Positions 28,779 through 37,957 of a DNA stretch of 64,000 nucleotides are shown here, piece after piece. The DNA is taken from NCBI RefSeq assembly GCF_021603585.1, contig NZ_BQHI01000026.1:1-64000 (forward strand). Reading direction: 5' to 3'. The DNA comes from Pseudomonas sputi. Lineage in GTDB: Bacteria; Pseudomonadota; Gammaproteobacteria; Pseudomonadales; Pseudomonadaceae. Each line of letters opens with the position of its first letter. Position 1 is the stretch's first letter. Below the pieces are notes generated by a model. That model searched no databases and was not told the origin of the DNA. It worked only from the letters and a program-made list of their open reading frames with translations. A program made the position numbers and the translations under genes.

Positions 28779-30182
28779 CTATAGCCCTATTTGCTGCTCA
28801 ATGTAAGTCTGAAGAACACCGGTAGCCACATCTCCAATCTTCCCCCCTATCGAAAAGAGAAAACCCTTCAGCTTTTGTTTCGCCGAAATCCTATCTTCAG
28901 ATTTAGCACTTTCATCCGCCAACTCATGCACGGCCGACGCGAGAGCAGCCTTGTTAGCTGCCCCATATTGCTCAATAAGTTCAAGCAACTGTTTTCCATC
29001 TACCCCCAAGTGCTGATTTCCATGTATTTGCTGAGCGACCACTCCGTTAATTTTCTCGATGATCTGGGAATTGATATTGAATGTTAGGTTATTATTAATT
29101 TCAGGCAGAGGATGTCGATCAATTGTCAATGACGACAGTACACCACTTGCAGCAGGTATACTACTTTCTACCAAACGGTTAATTACACTCCAGTCCTGCT
29201 CTGTTCTTACGTACTCAGCAAGCTCAGCCTCCAAGCCGTGTCTTATAGCGAGAAGCTTTCTTTCACGTTCTTGTTTTATATCAACATGAAGTCTTCTCGC
29301 CTCCTTGCTGTACCTTTCAACCAAATCGAACACTTCAATTTTATTAAGATGAGAAGAGGCCAACAAAAACTGTGCATCGTGGGGGTTTGTGACGCACATC
29401 TCCATAAACGTCGAAAATTCATTGAACTTTTGAGGCAACGAGTTCGACTCTAAGCTTTCGCCACCGAAAAATTCATACACAACTCCCTGATTTGTTCGGT
29501 ATTGATCATGCCGGACATTCAAACCAGAAACTTTCTGCAAATACTCGCGAAACAACTGTAGTAGCTTCTCCGCTTCATTTGCCCACATTCGCTCAGAAGG
29601 AACATAAATTCTAAAAATTAAGTTGCTTTCATTTTTTTCGACGAACGACGATGCAACCACAACAAGTTCTACGTTTTTCCTATAAGGAACAACTATCATT
29701 CCATATTCAGAAAACAATTCAACAACTTCATCCACTATCTCAGTCGAAGGAGAGACAAACATCTCACTATAGTCGGAAAGTTCATACTCATAGTCATCGA
29801 CTAGGTCGGGGTCAAAATCATAAGATTGATGAACATGCTCGGAGGTCGACTTTTCCCGATCTCCAATCAATATAGATTCATGAGCCATAAGCAGGTTTGG
29901 CTTTCCAGAAATCAACTCTAGTAGCTCCCTCCTTACCTCACTATATTGAGGCCTGCAAAGAACGTGAAATGTTGCACTCGTCAGCTTCGCGACCACACAA
30001 GACACATCATACTCATGAAAAATAGAAATTATCGTCTTCCAGTTATCGGGGCGAGATTCTAGCATTTTTCTTTTATATGGTGTCCCGACAGTCTTCAGCT
30101 TTGCAGTTACCCCTTCATAATCTGCATTACCTATAAAGAGCACAATTTTTTGCTTTATCGAACTTCCTTGATCCACACCCAT
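28779..30182 (-). CDS. 467-residue protein of unknown function, candidate defence cargo
   Basis: A three-part protein. The N-terminal ~95 residues (KIVLFIGNADYEGVTAKLKT...) look like a compact alpha/beta domain. The middle, ~145-270, is a second alpha/beta domain ending GVVYEFFGGES. A helical linker (SKEARRLHVDIKQERERKLL) follows. The C-terminal ~90 residues have an Asn/Gln-rich start (NINSQIIEKINGVVAQQIHG) and a helical tail (AKQKLKGFLFSIGGKIGDVA), faintly like AbiTii C-terminal regions. There is no signal peptide or catalytic motif I can name. It is strongly AT-rich and lies about 200 bp from attR, the usual position of variable cargo. The start at 30182 is the first ATG and has a modest site. 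Confidence 0.55.
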   Translation of the reverse strand: MGVDQGSSIKQKIVLFIGNADYEGVTAKLKTVGTPYKRKMLESRPDNWKTIISIFHEYDVSCVVAKLTSATFHVLCRPQYSEVRRELLELISGKPNLLMAHESILIGDREKSTSEHVHQSYDFDPDLVDDYEYELSDYSEMFVSPSTEIVDEVVELFSEYGMIVVPYRKNVELVVVASSFVEKNESNLIFRIYVPSERMWANEAEKLLQLFREYLQKVSGLNVRHDQYRTNQGVVYEFFGGESLESNSLPQKFNEFSTFMEMCVTNPHDAQFLLASSHLNKIEVFDLVERYSKEARRLHVDIKQERERKLLAIRHGLEAELAEYVRTEQDWSVINRLVESSIPAASGVLSSLTIDRHPLPEINNNLTFNINSQIIEKINGVVAQQIHGNQHLGVDGKQLLELIEQYGAANKAALASAVHELADESAKSEDRISAKQKLKGFLFSIGGKIGDVATGVLQTYIEQQIGL

Positions 30183-30346
30183 CCGCCACCCCTCAACTGT
30201 ACTTCATATGTAATTCTGACTATCCCGCCAGAGCAACTAAACTGTCACTTCTTAAGTATTAACGCCGTTACGGAAGTGACCACGTGAGTAACGGAGATTA
30301 ACTCGAGTTGGGCGAAGCAAACAACTGCCCCACGAATTATTGAAAC

Positions 30347-31243
30347 TTGAATGATTTTCGATTTGTTTGTTTTGTATCTATATACAACCTGCTGTTCAGC
30401 GGGCCACCGGGGACGGGCAAGACGTTGCTGGCGAGTCGATTACCGGGGTTGCTGCCACCGCTGGCCGAGAGTGAAGCGCTGGAAGTGGCAGCGATTCAAT
30501 CCGTCGCCAGTGGAGCGCCGCTGACTCACTGGCCGCAACGCCCGTTCCGCCAACCCCATCACTCGGCCTCCGGGCCGGCATTGGTCGGTGGCAGCTCAAA
30601 ACCGCAACCCGGCGAAATCACCCTCGCTCATCACGGCGTGCTGTTTCTCGATGAGCTGCCCGAGTTTGATCGCAAGGTGCTCGAGGTTCTGCGCGAACCG
30701 CTGGAGTCGGGCTGCATCGTGATCGCACGGGCCAAAGAGCGCGTGCGGTTTCCCGCACGATTCCAGTTGGTAGCGGCGATGAATCCCTGTCCCTGTGGAT
30801 ATCTTGGCGAACCGAGCGGCAAGTGCTCATGCACGCCGGACATGGTGCAGCGCTATCGCAACAAACTGTCGGGGCCGTTGCTGGACCGGATCGATTTGCA
30901 CCTGACGGTGGCGCGGGAGGCGACAGCGCTGAACCCGGCGGTGAAACCGGGTGAGGACAGCGCCAGCGCGGCCACGCGGGTCGCCGAAGCCCGCGAGCGT
31001 CAGCAAAAACGCCAGGGCTGCGCCAATGCGTTTCTCGATTTGCCGGGGCTGAAGAAGCACTGCAAGTTATCCACAGCCGATGAAACCTGGCTGGAGACCG
31101 CGTGCGAAAGATTGACCTTGTCGCTGCGCTCGGCGCACCGGCTGCTCAAGGTCGCGCGGACGTTGGCGGATCTCGAAAAGTGCGCAGATATCCGTCGCGA
31201 GCATCTGGCCGAAGCGTTGCAGTATCGGCCGACGACTCAGTGA
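30347..31243 (+). pseudogene. comM: ComM (YifB), 3' part split by the island
   Basis: Native sequence begins at 30386-30395 (AACCTGCTG then TTCAGCGGG) and continues to the natural stop at 31243: 282 codons containing the AAA+ core with Walker A SGPPGTGKT, Walker B GVLFLDELPEF, the Cys pair region NPCPCGYLG and the C-terminal helical domain. An island-encoded ATG at 30347 puts about 13 foreign residues in frame in front, so a truncated ATPase could be made if transcribed. It needs the 5' part at 3400-4044 for the full protein. Confidence 0.95.
30384..30394 (+). other. attR: right copy of the 11-bp core repeat
   Basis: ACAACCTGCTG, identical to 4034-4044. Recombination between the two copies rejoins Ala-His-Asn-Leu-Leu to Phe-Ser-Gly-Pro-Pro in frame. 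Confidence 0.85.
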
Positions 31244-31253
31244 ATGCCGAGAT

Positions 31254-31330
31254 TGTGGCGAGCCCAAACACGAGCAGGCTCGCTCACAGGTCCAACGCAA
31301 ATCCTGTGGGGGGCGAGCCCGCTCGCGATA
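31254..31330. repeat. REP-like inverted pair between comM and the chemoreceptor gene
   Basis: Two degenerate copies of the Pseudomonas motif (TGTGGCGAGCCC... and TGTGGGGGGCGAGCCCGCTC) in the gap between two convergent genes. It probably also contributes to termination in both directions. Confidence 0.6.
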
Positions 31331-31347
31331 ACTGTTTCGAAGGCGGC

Positions 31348-33324
31348 TTAACGGAAACGGTCGACCTCTTGGCGCAGGTCGGCTGCCAGGCCTTCCAGTT
31401 CCTTGGCGGTGATGGCCAGGTTCGACACCACTTCGCGCTGCTCGCTGTTGGCCATCGCGATGCTCTGCAGATTGCTGCTCAACAGCGTCGCGGTGCTGCT
31501 CTGTTCCTGGGTCGCGGTGGTGATCGCCGCAAACTGTTGTCCGGCCGAACGGCTCTGCTCATCGATCCGCGCCAGCGCCGAGGCGACATTGGCGTTACGC
31601 GACAGGCCTTCCTGCATCAGCAGGTTGCCTTGCTCCATGTTGCTGATGGCGTTGCCGGTTTCCTGCTGAATGCTGTGAATCATGCTGGAAATTTCATCCG
31701 TCGCCTGACGGGTACGCGAGGCCAGGCTGCGCACCTCGTCGGCCACCACGGCAAAGCCGCGACCTTGTTCACCGGCACGGGCCGCTTCGATGGCCGCGTT
31801 GAGTGCCAGCAAGTTGGTCTGTTCGGCAATCGAGGTGATCACACTGACGATGCCGCCGATTTCCTGAGAGCGCTGACCGAGCGTGTTGATCACGGTCGCG
31901 GTGGTGTTCAGTGCGCCGGCAATCTGCTCCAGCGAGGAAGACGCTTCTTCCATCGACGTGCGACCGATCTGGGTCTGCTGGGCATTTTCCTGGGCCAGAC
32001 GCTGGGTGTTGCCCATGTTGTCGGCAATGTTCAGCGAAGTGGCGGAGAACTCCTCTACCGCGCCGGCCATGCTGGTGATCTCGCCGGACTGCTGCTCCAT
32101 GCCTTCGTAGGCACCACCGGACAGGCCGGACAGGGCTTGAGCCCGACGGTTGACCTCTTCCGAGGCGCGGCGGATGTGCTCGACCATGGTCGACAGGGCC
32201 TGGCTCATCTGGTTGAACGCGCGCGACAGCTGACCGATCTCGTCGTTGCTCGACACGCTCAGACGCACGCTCAGATCACCGGCGCCCAAGGCTTCGGCCT
32301 GACGTACCAGATCGCTCAACGGTGCCAGTTTGCTGCGCAGCAACCAGACCACGGAGCCGACCGCCAGCAACATCGCCAGCAGGCTGCCGATGGCCAGTTG
32401 GGTACCGACGCTCCAGGTCACCGCGCGGATCTCGGCCTTCGGCATGCTCGCCACCACCGACCACGGTCCACCCTCGAACGGCACGGCGATGCTGTAGAAA
32501 TCTTCGGATTTGTCGCTCCAGAACCGGCCTTTACCCGGCGCCTTCGCCAAATCGTTGACCACAGGAATCGCCTGATCCAGCGCCTGCACGCCTGCCGGCG
32601 CGACCAGCCACTGATTCTTCTCGTCCAGCAGCGCCAGCGAGCCGGTCTGGCCGATGCGGAAGCGCTTGAGGTTGTCGAACTGGGCGTTTTGCGCGTCGGT
32701 GTAATCGAAGCCGACGAACAACACCGCAATCACCTTGCCGCTGCTGTCACGCACCGGGGTGTATTGGGTCATGTAGGAACGGTCGAACAGCAAGGCGCGG
32801 CCGACGTACCCTTGCCCCGCCATCAACTTCGCATAGGCTGGATGGGCGTGGTCGAGCAAGGTGCCAATGGCGCGGGTGCCATCCTGTTTGGTCAGGGAGG
32901 TGCTGACCCGCACAAAGTCTTCGCCGCTGCGCACGAACAGCGTGGCGACACCGGCCGTCATCTGTTTGAACTCGTCGACTTCCTTGAAGTTGTTGTTCAA
33001 CACTTCGCTGCCCAGGTGCAGGCCCGGCGTCTGGGTGCCAGCGACATTGACCGGCTCGCTCGGGTGAATGCTCAGACCGGCGCTGAAGCGCTTCTCGAAC
33101 AACCCGCTCAGGCGCTGGGTGCTTTCGCGCAGCGTGCCGTGGAAGGTGCTCAATTGGTCGGCGAGCAGACGCGCTTCACTGGCGAGGTGCTCCTCACGAG
33201 TGGCGAGGTTGGCGGTGTCCAGCGAACGCAGGGCGAACACCGTACTGCCGCTGATGACTATCGCCAGTATCACGGCGAGCGCGAGGCCCAGCTGCGAGGC
33301 GATCCGAGCGCGAGGTTGAGACAT
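31348..33324 (-). CDS. Methyl-accepting chemotaxis protein
   Basis: 658 residues: a membrane helix near the N-terminus (~12-33), a large periplasmic Cache-type sensor domain (~35-320, with [16 protein letters not shown] and [10 protein letters not shown]), a second membrane helix (~330-352), HAMP (~355-405) and a cytoplasmic signalling domain with the invariant hairpin [20 protein letters not shown]. The sensor resembles Cache 3/Cache 2 fusions; the ligand is unknown. It is convergent with comM and transcribed alone. Confidence 0.93.
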   Translation of the reverse strand: MSQPRARIASQLGLALAVILAIVISGSTVFALRSLDTANLATREEHLASEARLLADQLSTFHGTLRESTQRLSGLFEKRFSAGLSIHPSEPVNVAGTQTPGLHLGSEVLNNNFKEVDEFKQMTAGVATLFVRSGEDFVRVSTSLTKQDGTRAIGTLLDHAHPAYAKLMAGQGYVGRALLFDRSYMTQYTPVRDSSGKVIAVLFVGFDYTDAQNAQFDNLKRFRIGQTGSLALLDEKNQWLVAPAGVQALDQAIPVVNDLAKAPGKGRFWSDKSEDFYSIAVPFEGGPWSVVASMPKAEIRAVTWSVGTQLAIGSLLAMLLAVGSVVWLLRSKLAPLSDLVRQAEALGAGDLSVRLSVSSNDEIGQLSRAFNQMSQALSTMVEHIRRASEEVNRRAQALSGLSGGAYEGMEQQSGEITSMAGAVEEFSATSLNIADNMGNTQRLAQENAQQTQIGRTSMEEASSSLEQIAGALNTTATVINTLGQRSQEIGGIVSVITSIAEQTNLLALNAAIEAARAGEQGRGFAVVADEVRSLASRTRQATDEISSMIHSIQQETGNAISNMEQGNLLMQEGLSRNANVASALARIDEQSRSAGQQFAAITTATQEQSSTATLLSSNLQSIAMANSEQREVVSNLAITAKELEGLAADLRQEVDRFR

Positions 33325-33506
33325 GGACAGCTCCTGGCCGAGCCTCGGGATCCTCCTTGATCCTGACTCGGAAATTTTCTAATAGTGGGGTGAATCGTGG
33401 AGACCGGCACGACGGTTCCACATGCACGTATTCGGCGGTAAAACCGAATACTTGAGCGAACAGCAGGGTTATGGCCAAAGGCCGGCATTGTGCAGGCTCG
33501 AACGAT

Positions 33507-34427
33507 TCAGCTCAAGCGCGTGACCGCCGGCAGCGCCATGGCGCGGACTTCCCCTTGCAGGAAGTCGCTGAGGCGGCGCAAACGTTCACCTCCCGGACGG
33601 GTCTTCGGCCACACCAGATAATAATTCAGTCCGCTGGCGACCGCCGTCGGCCACGGCAGGCTCAATCGTCCTTGCGCGACATCCTCCGCCACCATCAGCA
33701 GATCGCCCATCGACACCCCATAGCCCCGAGCCGCCGCGATCATGCCCAGTTCGAGGGTATCGAACACCTGCCCGCCCTTGAGCGACACCTGATCCGACAG
33801 CCCCATGTGCTCCAGCCAACTGCGCCAGTCCCGACGATCCGGCGTCGGGTGCAGCAATTCGGCGCTGGCCAGCCGCGCCACGTCCCAGGGCTGATCGTTG
33901 AGCAGGTTCGGCGCGCCGACCGGAATCAGCTCCTCCGGAAACAGCAGGCTGGCTTCCCAGTCCGGCGGGAAATGTCCGTCACTGAGCAGCACCGCGCAAT
34001 CGAAGGGCTCGTTGTTGAAGTCCACCGAATCCACGTCCATCCACGCGCTGGTCAGTTGCACCTCATTGCCTGGCTGCAGATGCCGGAAGCGACTGAGCCG
34101 CGCCAGCAACCAGCGCATGGTCAGGGTCGACGGGGCTTTCATGCGCAGGATGTCATCTTCGGCACGCAAGGTATTGCAGGCCCGCTCAAGTGCAGCGAAC
34201 CCCTCGCGGATGCCTGGCAGCAGCAGCCGCGCCGACTCGGTCAATTGCAGGTTGCGCCCGCTGCGGTGGAACAACCGGCAGGCGAAATGCTCTTCGAGCG
34301 TGCGGATGTGCCGGCTCACTGCACTCTGAGTGATCGACAGTTCTTCGGCAGCCCGGGTGAACGAACTGTGGCGGGCCGCCGCTTCGAATGCGCGCAGGGC
34401 ATACAAGGGGGGAAGACGACGGGACAT
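33507..34427 (-). CDS. LysR-family transcriptional regulator
   Basis: 306 residues: an N-terminal wHTH (LRAFEAAARHSSFTRAAEEL, ITQSAVSRHIRTLEEHF) and a GcvA/AmpR-type substrate domain. The start at 34427 (MSRRLPPLYALRAFE) matches the subfamily. It is divergent from the MATE pump gene with a 159-bp gap and may regulate it. In P. aeruginosa a LysR gene occupies the same place between comM and the pump. Confidence 0.9.
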   Translation of the reverse strand: MSRRLPPLYALRAFEAAARHSSFTRAAEELSITQSAVSRHIRTLEEHFACRLFHRSGRNLQLTESARLLLPGIREGFAALERACNTLRAEDDILRMKAPSTLTMRWLLARLSRFRHLQPGNEVQLTSAWMDVDSVDFNNEPFDCAVLLSDGHFPPDWEASLLFPEELIPVGAPNLLNDQPWDVARLASAELLHPTPDRRDWRSWLEHMGLSDQVSLKGGQVFDTLELGMIAAARGYGVSMGDLLMVAEDVAQGRLSLPWPTAVASGLNYYLVWPKTRPGGERLRRLSDFLQGEVRAMALPAVTRLS

Positions 34428-34586
34428 GCACAGCGCTCCTATGGCGGGATTGCGCCAACTTAGCAGAATCGCCGCAGGATGAGTTTTAATCATGCCACCC
34501 ATCCTTTTTATCCCTTTGTGCAAAGCGGTACGAGCGCCGAGAATCGACGGACTTTTCCTACAAATCGATCAACAGGCACCCACCTC

Positions 34587-35981
34587 ATGCAACAACCTGT
34601 GCGCACCGAACTCTGGGCCATCCTGCGGCTGGCGGGGCCGTTGATTGCTTCGCAGTTGGCGCACATGCTGATGGTGCTGACCGACACCCTGATGATGGCG
34701 CGCCTCAGTCCCGAAGCGCTGGCCGGCGGCGGTCTGGGCGCGGCGAGTTATTCGTTCGTGTCGATCTTCTGCATTGGCGTGATCGCGGCGGTCGGCACCC
34801 TGGTGGCGATTCGTCAGGGCGCTGGCGACATCATCGGCGCTGCCCGGCTGACCCAGGCCGGACTGTGGCTGGCGTGGTTGATGGCGCTCGGTGCCGGGCT
34901 GCTGTTGTGGAACCTGAAACCGGTGCTGTTGCTGTTCGGCCAGACCGAAACCAACGTCAACGCCGCCGGGCAATTTCTGATCGCCCTGCCCTTCGCCCTG
35001 CCCGGCTACCTGAGCTTCATGGCCCTGCGCGGTTTCACCAGCGCTATCGGCCGGGCGACACCGGTGATGGTCATCAGTCTCGCCGGAACGGTGGCCAACT
35101 TCCTGCTCAATTACGCACTGATCACCGGCATGTTCGGCCTGCCGAAACTCGGACTGACCGGTATCGGTCTGGTCACGGCGATTGTTGCCAACTGCATGGC
35201 ACTGGCACTGGCCTGGCACATTCGCCGGCATCCGGCCTATGACGCCTACCCGCTGCGCGAAGGCCTGTCGCGGCCGAACCGGCAGTACCTGAAAGAGCTC
35301 TGGCGCCTGGGCCTGCCGATTGGCGGCACCTATGCGGTGGAAGTCGGCCTGTTCGCCTTCGCGGCGCTGTGCATGGGCACCATGGGCAGCACGCAACTGG
35401 CGGCACACCAGATTGCCCTGCAAATCGTCTCGGTGGCATTCATGGTCCCGGCGGGCATGTCGTATGCGATCACCATGCGCGTCGGCCAGCATTACGGCGC
35501 CGGGCAATTGATGGATGCGCGGATGTCGGGACGGGTCGGCATTACGTTCGGCGCAGTGGCGATGCTGTGCTTTGCCATGGTGTTCTGGCTGCTGCCGAAT
35601 CAGTTGGTCGGTTTGTTCCTCGACCATGACGACCCGGCGTTTGCCGAGGTGATTCGTCTGGCGGTGAGCCTGCTGGCCGTGGCGGCGTGGTTCGAGCTGT
35701 TCGACGGCACCCAGACGATTGCCATGGGCTGCATCCGTGGACTCAAGGATGCCAAGACCACGTTTCTGGTCGGGCTCGGTTGCTACTGGCTGATCGGTGC
35801 GCCGGCGGCGTGGCTGATGGCGTTCCATCTGCACTGGGGGCCGACCGGCGTCTGGTGGGGGCTGGCGCTGGGGCTGGCCTGTGCGGCGGTGAGCCTGACG
35901 CTGGCGTTCGAATGGAAGATGAAGCGGATGATTCGGCTCGAGCCGCATGCTCAAGGCTTCAAGATCGCCCAGGCCGAGTGA
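34587..35981 (+). CDS. MATE-family multidrug efflux protein (NorM/PmpM type)
   Basis: 464 residues with 12 membrane helices and the MATE pattern from MQQPVRTELWAILRLAGPLI on. It exports cationic drugs or dyes in exchange for H+ or Na+. The start at 34587 is chosen because homology begins there. A hairpin shared with the convergent c-di-GMP gene follows its stop. Confidence 0.92.
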   Translation: MQQPVRTELWAILRLAGPLIASQLAHMLMVLTDTLMMARLSPEALAGGGLGAASYSFVSIFCIGVIAAVGTLVAIRQGAGDIIGAARLTQAGLWLAWLMALGAGLLLWNLKPVLLLFGQTETNVNAAGQFLIALPFALPGYLSFMALRGFTSAIGRATPVMVISLAGTVANFLLNYALITGMFGLPKLGLTGIGLVTAIVANCMALALAWHIRRHPAYDAYPLREGLSRPNRQYLKELWRLGLPIGGTYAVEVGLFAFAALCMGTMGSTQLAAHQIALQIVSVAFMVPAGMSYAITMRVGQHYGAGQLMDARMSGRVGITFGAVAMLCFAMVFWLLPNQLVGLFLDHDDPAFAEVIRLAVSLLAVAAWFELFDGTQTIAMGCIRGLKDAKTTFLVGLGCYWLIGAPAAWLMAFHLHWGPTGVWWGLALGLACAAVSLTLAFEWKMKRMIRLEPHAQGFKIAQAE

Positions 35982-35985
35982 GTTT

Positions 35986-36014
35986 CCCTGTGGAGCGAGC
36001 TTGCTCCCACAGGG
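35986..36014. terminator. Bidirectional REP-type hairpin between convergent genes
   Basis: The arms CCCTGTGG and CCACAGGG enclose GAGCGAGCTTGCTC, a single REP-like unit. It starts 5 bp after the MATE stop and ends 9 bp before the end of the GGDEF-EAL gene. Confidence 0.6.
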
Positions 36015-36022
36015 ATTTGAGG

Positions 36023-37693
36023 CTAAACCACGATCCCCAGCGGCGGCTGACTGGCATCAGCCATCAGGTACTCAACCAGCTCCGCCAACGGCAACGGCTT
36101 GCTGATCAGATAGCCCTGCACCTGATCGCAGCCGAACCCACGCAGCAAATCCAGCTGCTCCCGGGTTTCCACCCCTTCGGCCACCACTTCCAGGTGCAGG
36201 TTGTGCGCGAGATTGATCATCGCGTGCACCAATTTGCGGTTCTCTTCGCGTTGCTCCATGCCGCCGACGAAGCTCTTGTCGATCTTCAGCAAAGTGATCG
36301 GCAGGCTGTTGAGGTGCACGAACGACGAGAACCCGGTGCCGAAGTCATCCAGCGAAAAACGCACGCCGAGGCGACCCAGAGCGTCCATGGTCTGCTTGAC
36401 CAGGTCGCTGCGGCGCATCACGGCGGTTTCGGTGAGTTCGAATTCCAGCCACTGCGCCTCGACACCGCGCTCGGCGATCAGTCGGCTGAGCGTCGGCAAC
36501 AACTGACTGTCCTGGAACTGGCGGAACGACAGGTTGATCGCCATGTGCAGCGCCGGCAGACCGCGCTCGCGCAGGGCCTGCATGTCGCGCAGGGCCCGGG
36601 AAATCACCCAGTAACCCAGCGGCACGATCAGACCGCTCTGCTCGGCCAGCGGCACGAATTCGCTCGGCGGTAGCAGGCCGCGCTCGCTGTGGCGCCAGCG
36701 CACCAGCGCTTCGAGGCCGACGATCTGGCCGTCCTGCAGGTTCAGGCGCGGCTGGTAATGCAGCTCCAGCTCGTCACGGCGCAAGGCCCGGCGCAGCTCG
36801 CTTTCGAGGTCGGCCATGCTTCGCGCGTTACGGTTGATCCGCTCGTTGAAGATGTGAAAGGTGCAGCCCTGGGTGCTCTTGGCCTGCTGCATGGCGATGT
36901 GCGCATGCCACATCAGCGGATCGGCGCCGCCCTGGGCGCGGGCATGGGCGATGCCCAGGCTGGAACCGATCAACAGGCTTTCGCCATCGACCCAATAAGG
37001 TTCGGCCAAGGCTTCGGTGATGCGTTCGGCCATCCATTCGGCCCGTTGCGGGGCGCGGCGGGTGTCGATCAGCAGGGCGAATTCGTCGCTGCCCAGGCGC
37101 GCCAGTTGATCGCCGACTTCCAGTTGGCTTTTCAGCCGTGCGACGACTTGCAGGATCAGGCGGTCGCCGGCCTGGTGGCCGAGGGCGTCATTGGCGTGGC
37201 GGAAGTTGTCGAGATCGAGGTGCCCGAGGGCCAGGCCGCGGCCATCGTTTTCGGCCAGACGGGCCGTGAGCAGGGTCTGGAAGCCCTGGCGGTTGGCGAT
37301 GCCGGTCAGCGGATCCTGCTCGGCCAGGCGTTGCAGGGTGTTTTCCAGCACGCCGCGTTCGCGCACATGGCGCAGGCAACGCCGGAGCATGCCGGGATCG
37401 AGGGCATCGAATACCAGCCAGTCGCTGACGCCGTCGGGCGCGGTCGCCGGTTCGTGCTCCAGCAGCAACACCGTCGGCAGGCTGCAGCGGCCGGGCGCCG
37501 GCTGCAACGCGGGAACGGTCAACAACACCGCGTGGCGGTTGTCTTCGAACAGGCTGCTGACCGACTCCCAGTTCGGCGCGCTGATCAGCACCGCCGCACT
37601 CCCCAACGGAGCCAGACACTCGCGCAATAACGCTGTCCACGCTGGCTCTTCGGCCAGTAGCAGCAAACGCAAGGGTTCGACAGGCGTAGTCAA
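36023..37693 (-). CDS. GGDEF-EAL c-di-GMP enzyme
   Basis: 556 residues. The N-terminal ~115 residues look like a degenerate receiver domain. GGDEF follows (~130-285; active loop RLGSDEFALLID, so GSDEF rather than GGDEF). The EAL domain (~300-545) has GLEALVRW, the metal-binding motifs and SLDDFGTGFSS. The EAL residues look complete, so phosphodiesterase activity is likely and cyclase activity doubtful. It is the apparent counterpart of P. aeruginosa PA5295 (ProE), based on gene order. Confidence 0.9.
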   Translation of the reverse strand: MTTPVEPLRLLLLAEEPAWTALLRECLAPLGSAAVLISAPNWESVSSLFEDNRHAVLLTVPALQPAPGRCSLPTVLLLEHEPATAPDGVSDWLVFDALDPGMLRRCLRHVRERGVLENTLQRLAEQDPLTGIANRQGFQTLLTARLAENDGRGLALGHLDLDNFRHANDALGHQAGDRLILQVVARLKSQLEVGDQLARLGSDEFALLIDTRRAPQRAEWMAERITEALAEPYWVDGESLLIGSSLGIAHARAQGGADPLMWHAHIAMQQAKSTQGCTFHIFNERINRNARSMADLESELRRALRRDELELHYQPRLNLQDGQIVGLEALVRWRHSERGLLPPSEFVPLAEQSGLIVPLGYWVISRALRDMQALRERGLPALHMAINLSFRQFQDSQLLPTLSRLIAERGVEAQWLEFELTETAVMRRSDLVKQTMDALGRLGVRFSLDDFGTGFSSFVHLNSLPITLLKIDKSFVGGMEQREENRKLVHAMINLAHNLHLEVVAEGVETREQLDLLRGFGCDQVQGYLISKPLPLAELVEYLMADASQPPLGIVV

Positions 37694-37957
37694 GCTGACT
37701 CCCTAGACTCTGCAATGATGTGGGCGGCGGGCATTATGCCGTTGCGGCAACCAATGACCAAACGACAACGGTTATCAAACCGTTATTTTGTGTCACGAAT
37801 GAGAACATTAGCCGCAAAATCACCGCGCATCCTGCGTGAAAGTAACAAAACCGGCAAATTTGAATCGCGTGCTGCGTCACAAGTCGGAGAGAGCAGCACA
37901 AATCGCTGAGCCTGTTAAAATGCCGGCCCATTTCGTCAACGACTCCCGAATTTTCGT

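Noticed and set aside
31102-33360. Very long open frame on the plus strand opposite the chemoreceptor gene
   Set aside because: It is an antisense shadow of a high-GC gene: its composition is Gln/Arg/His-rich and without domains, while the minus strand encodes a clear methyl-accepting chemotaxis protein. The same applies to long frames opposite the acetyl-CoA hydrolase-like gene (40618-42762) and the PauB-like gene (47918-49594).
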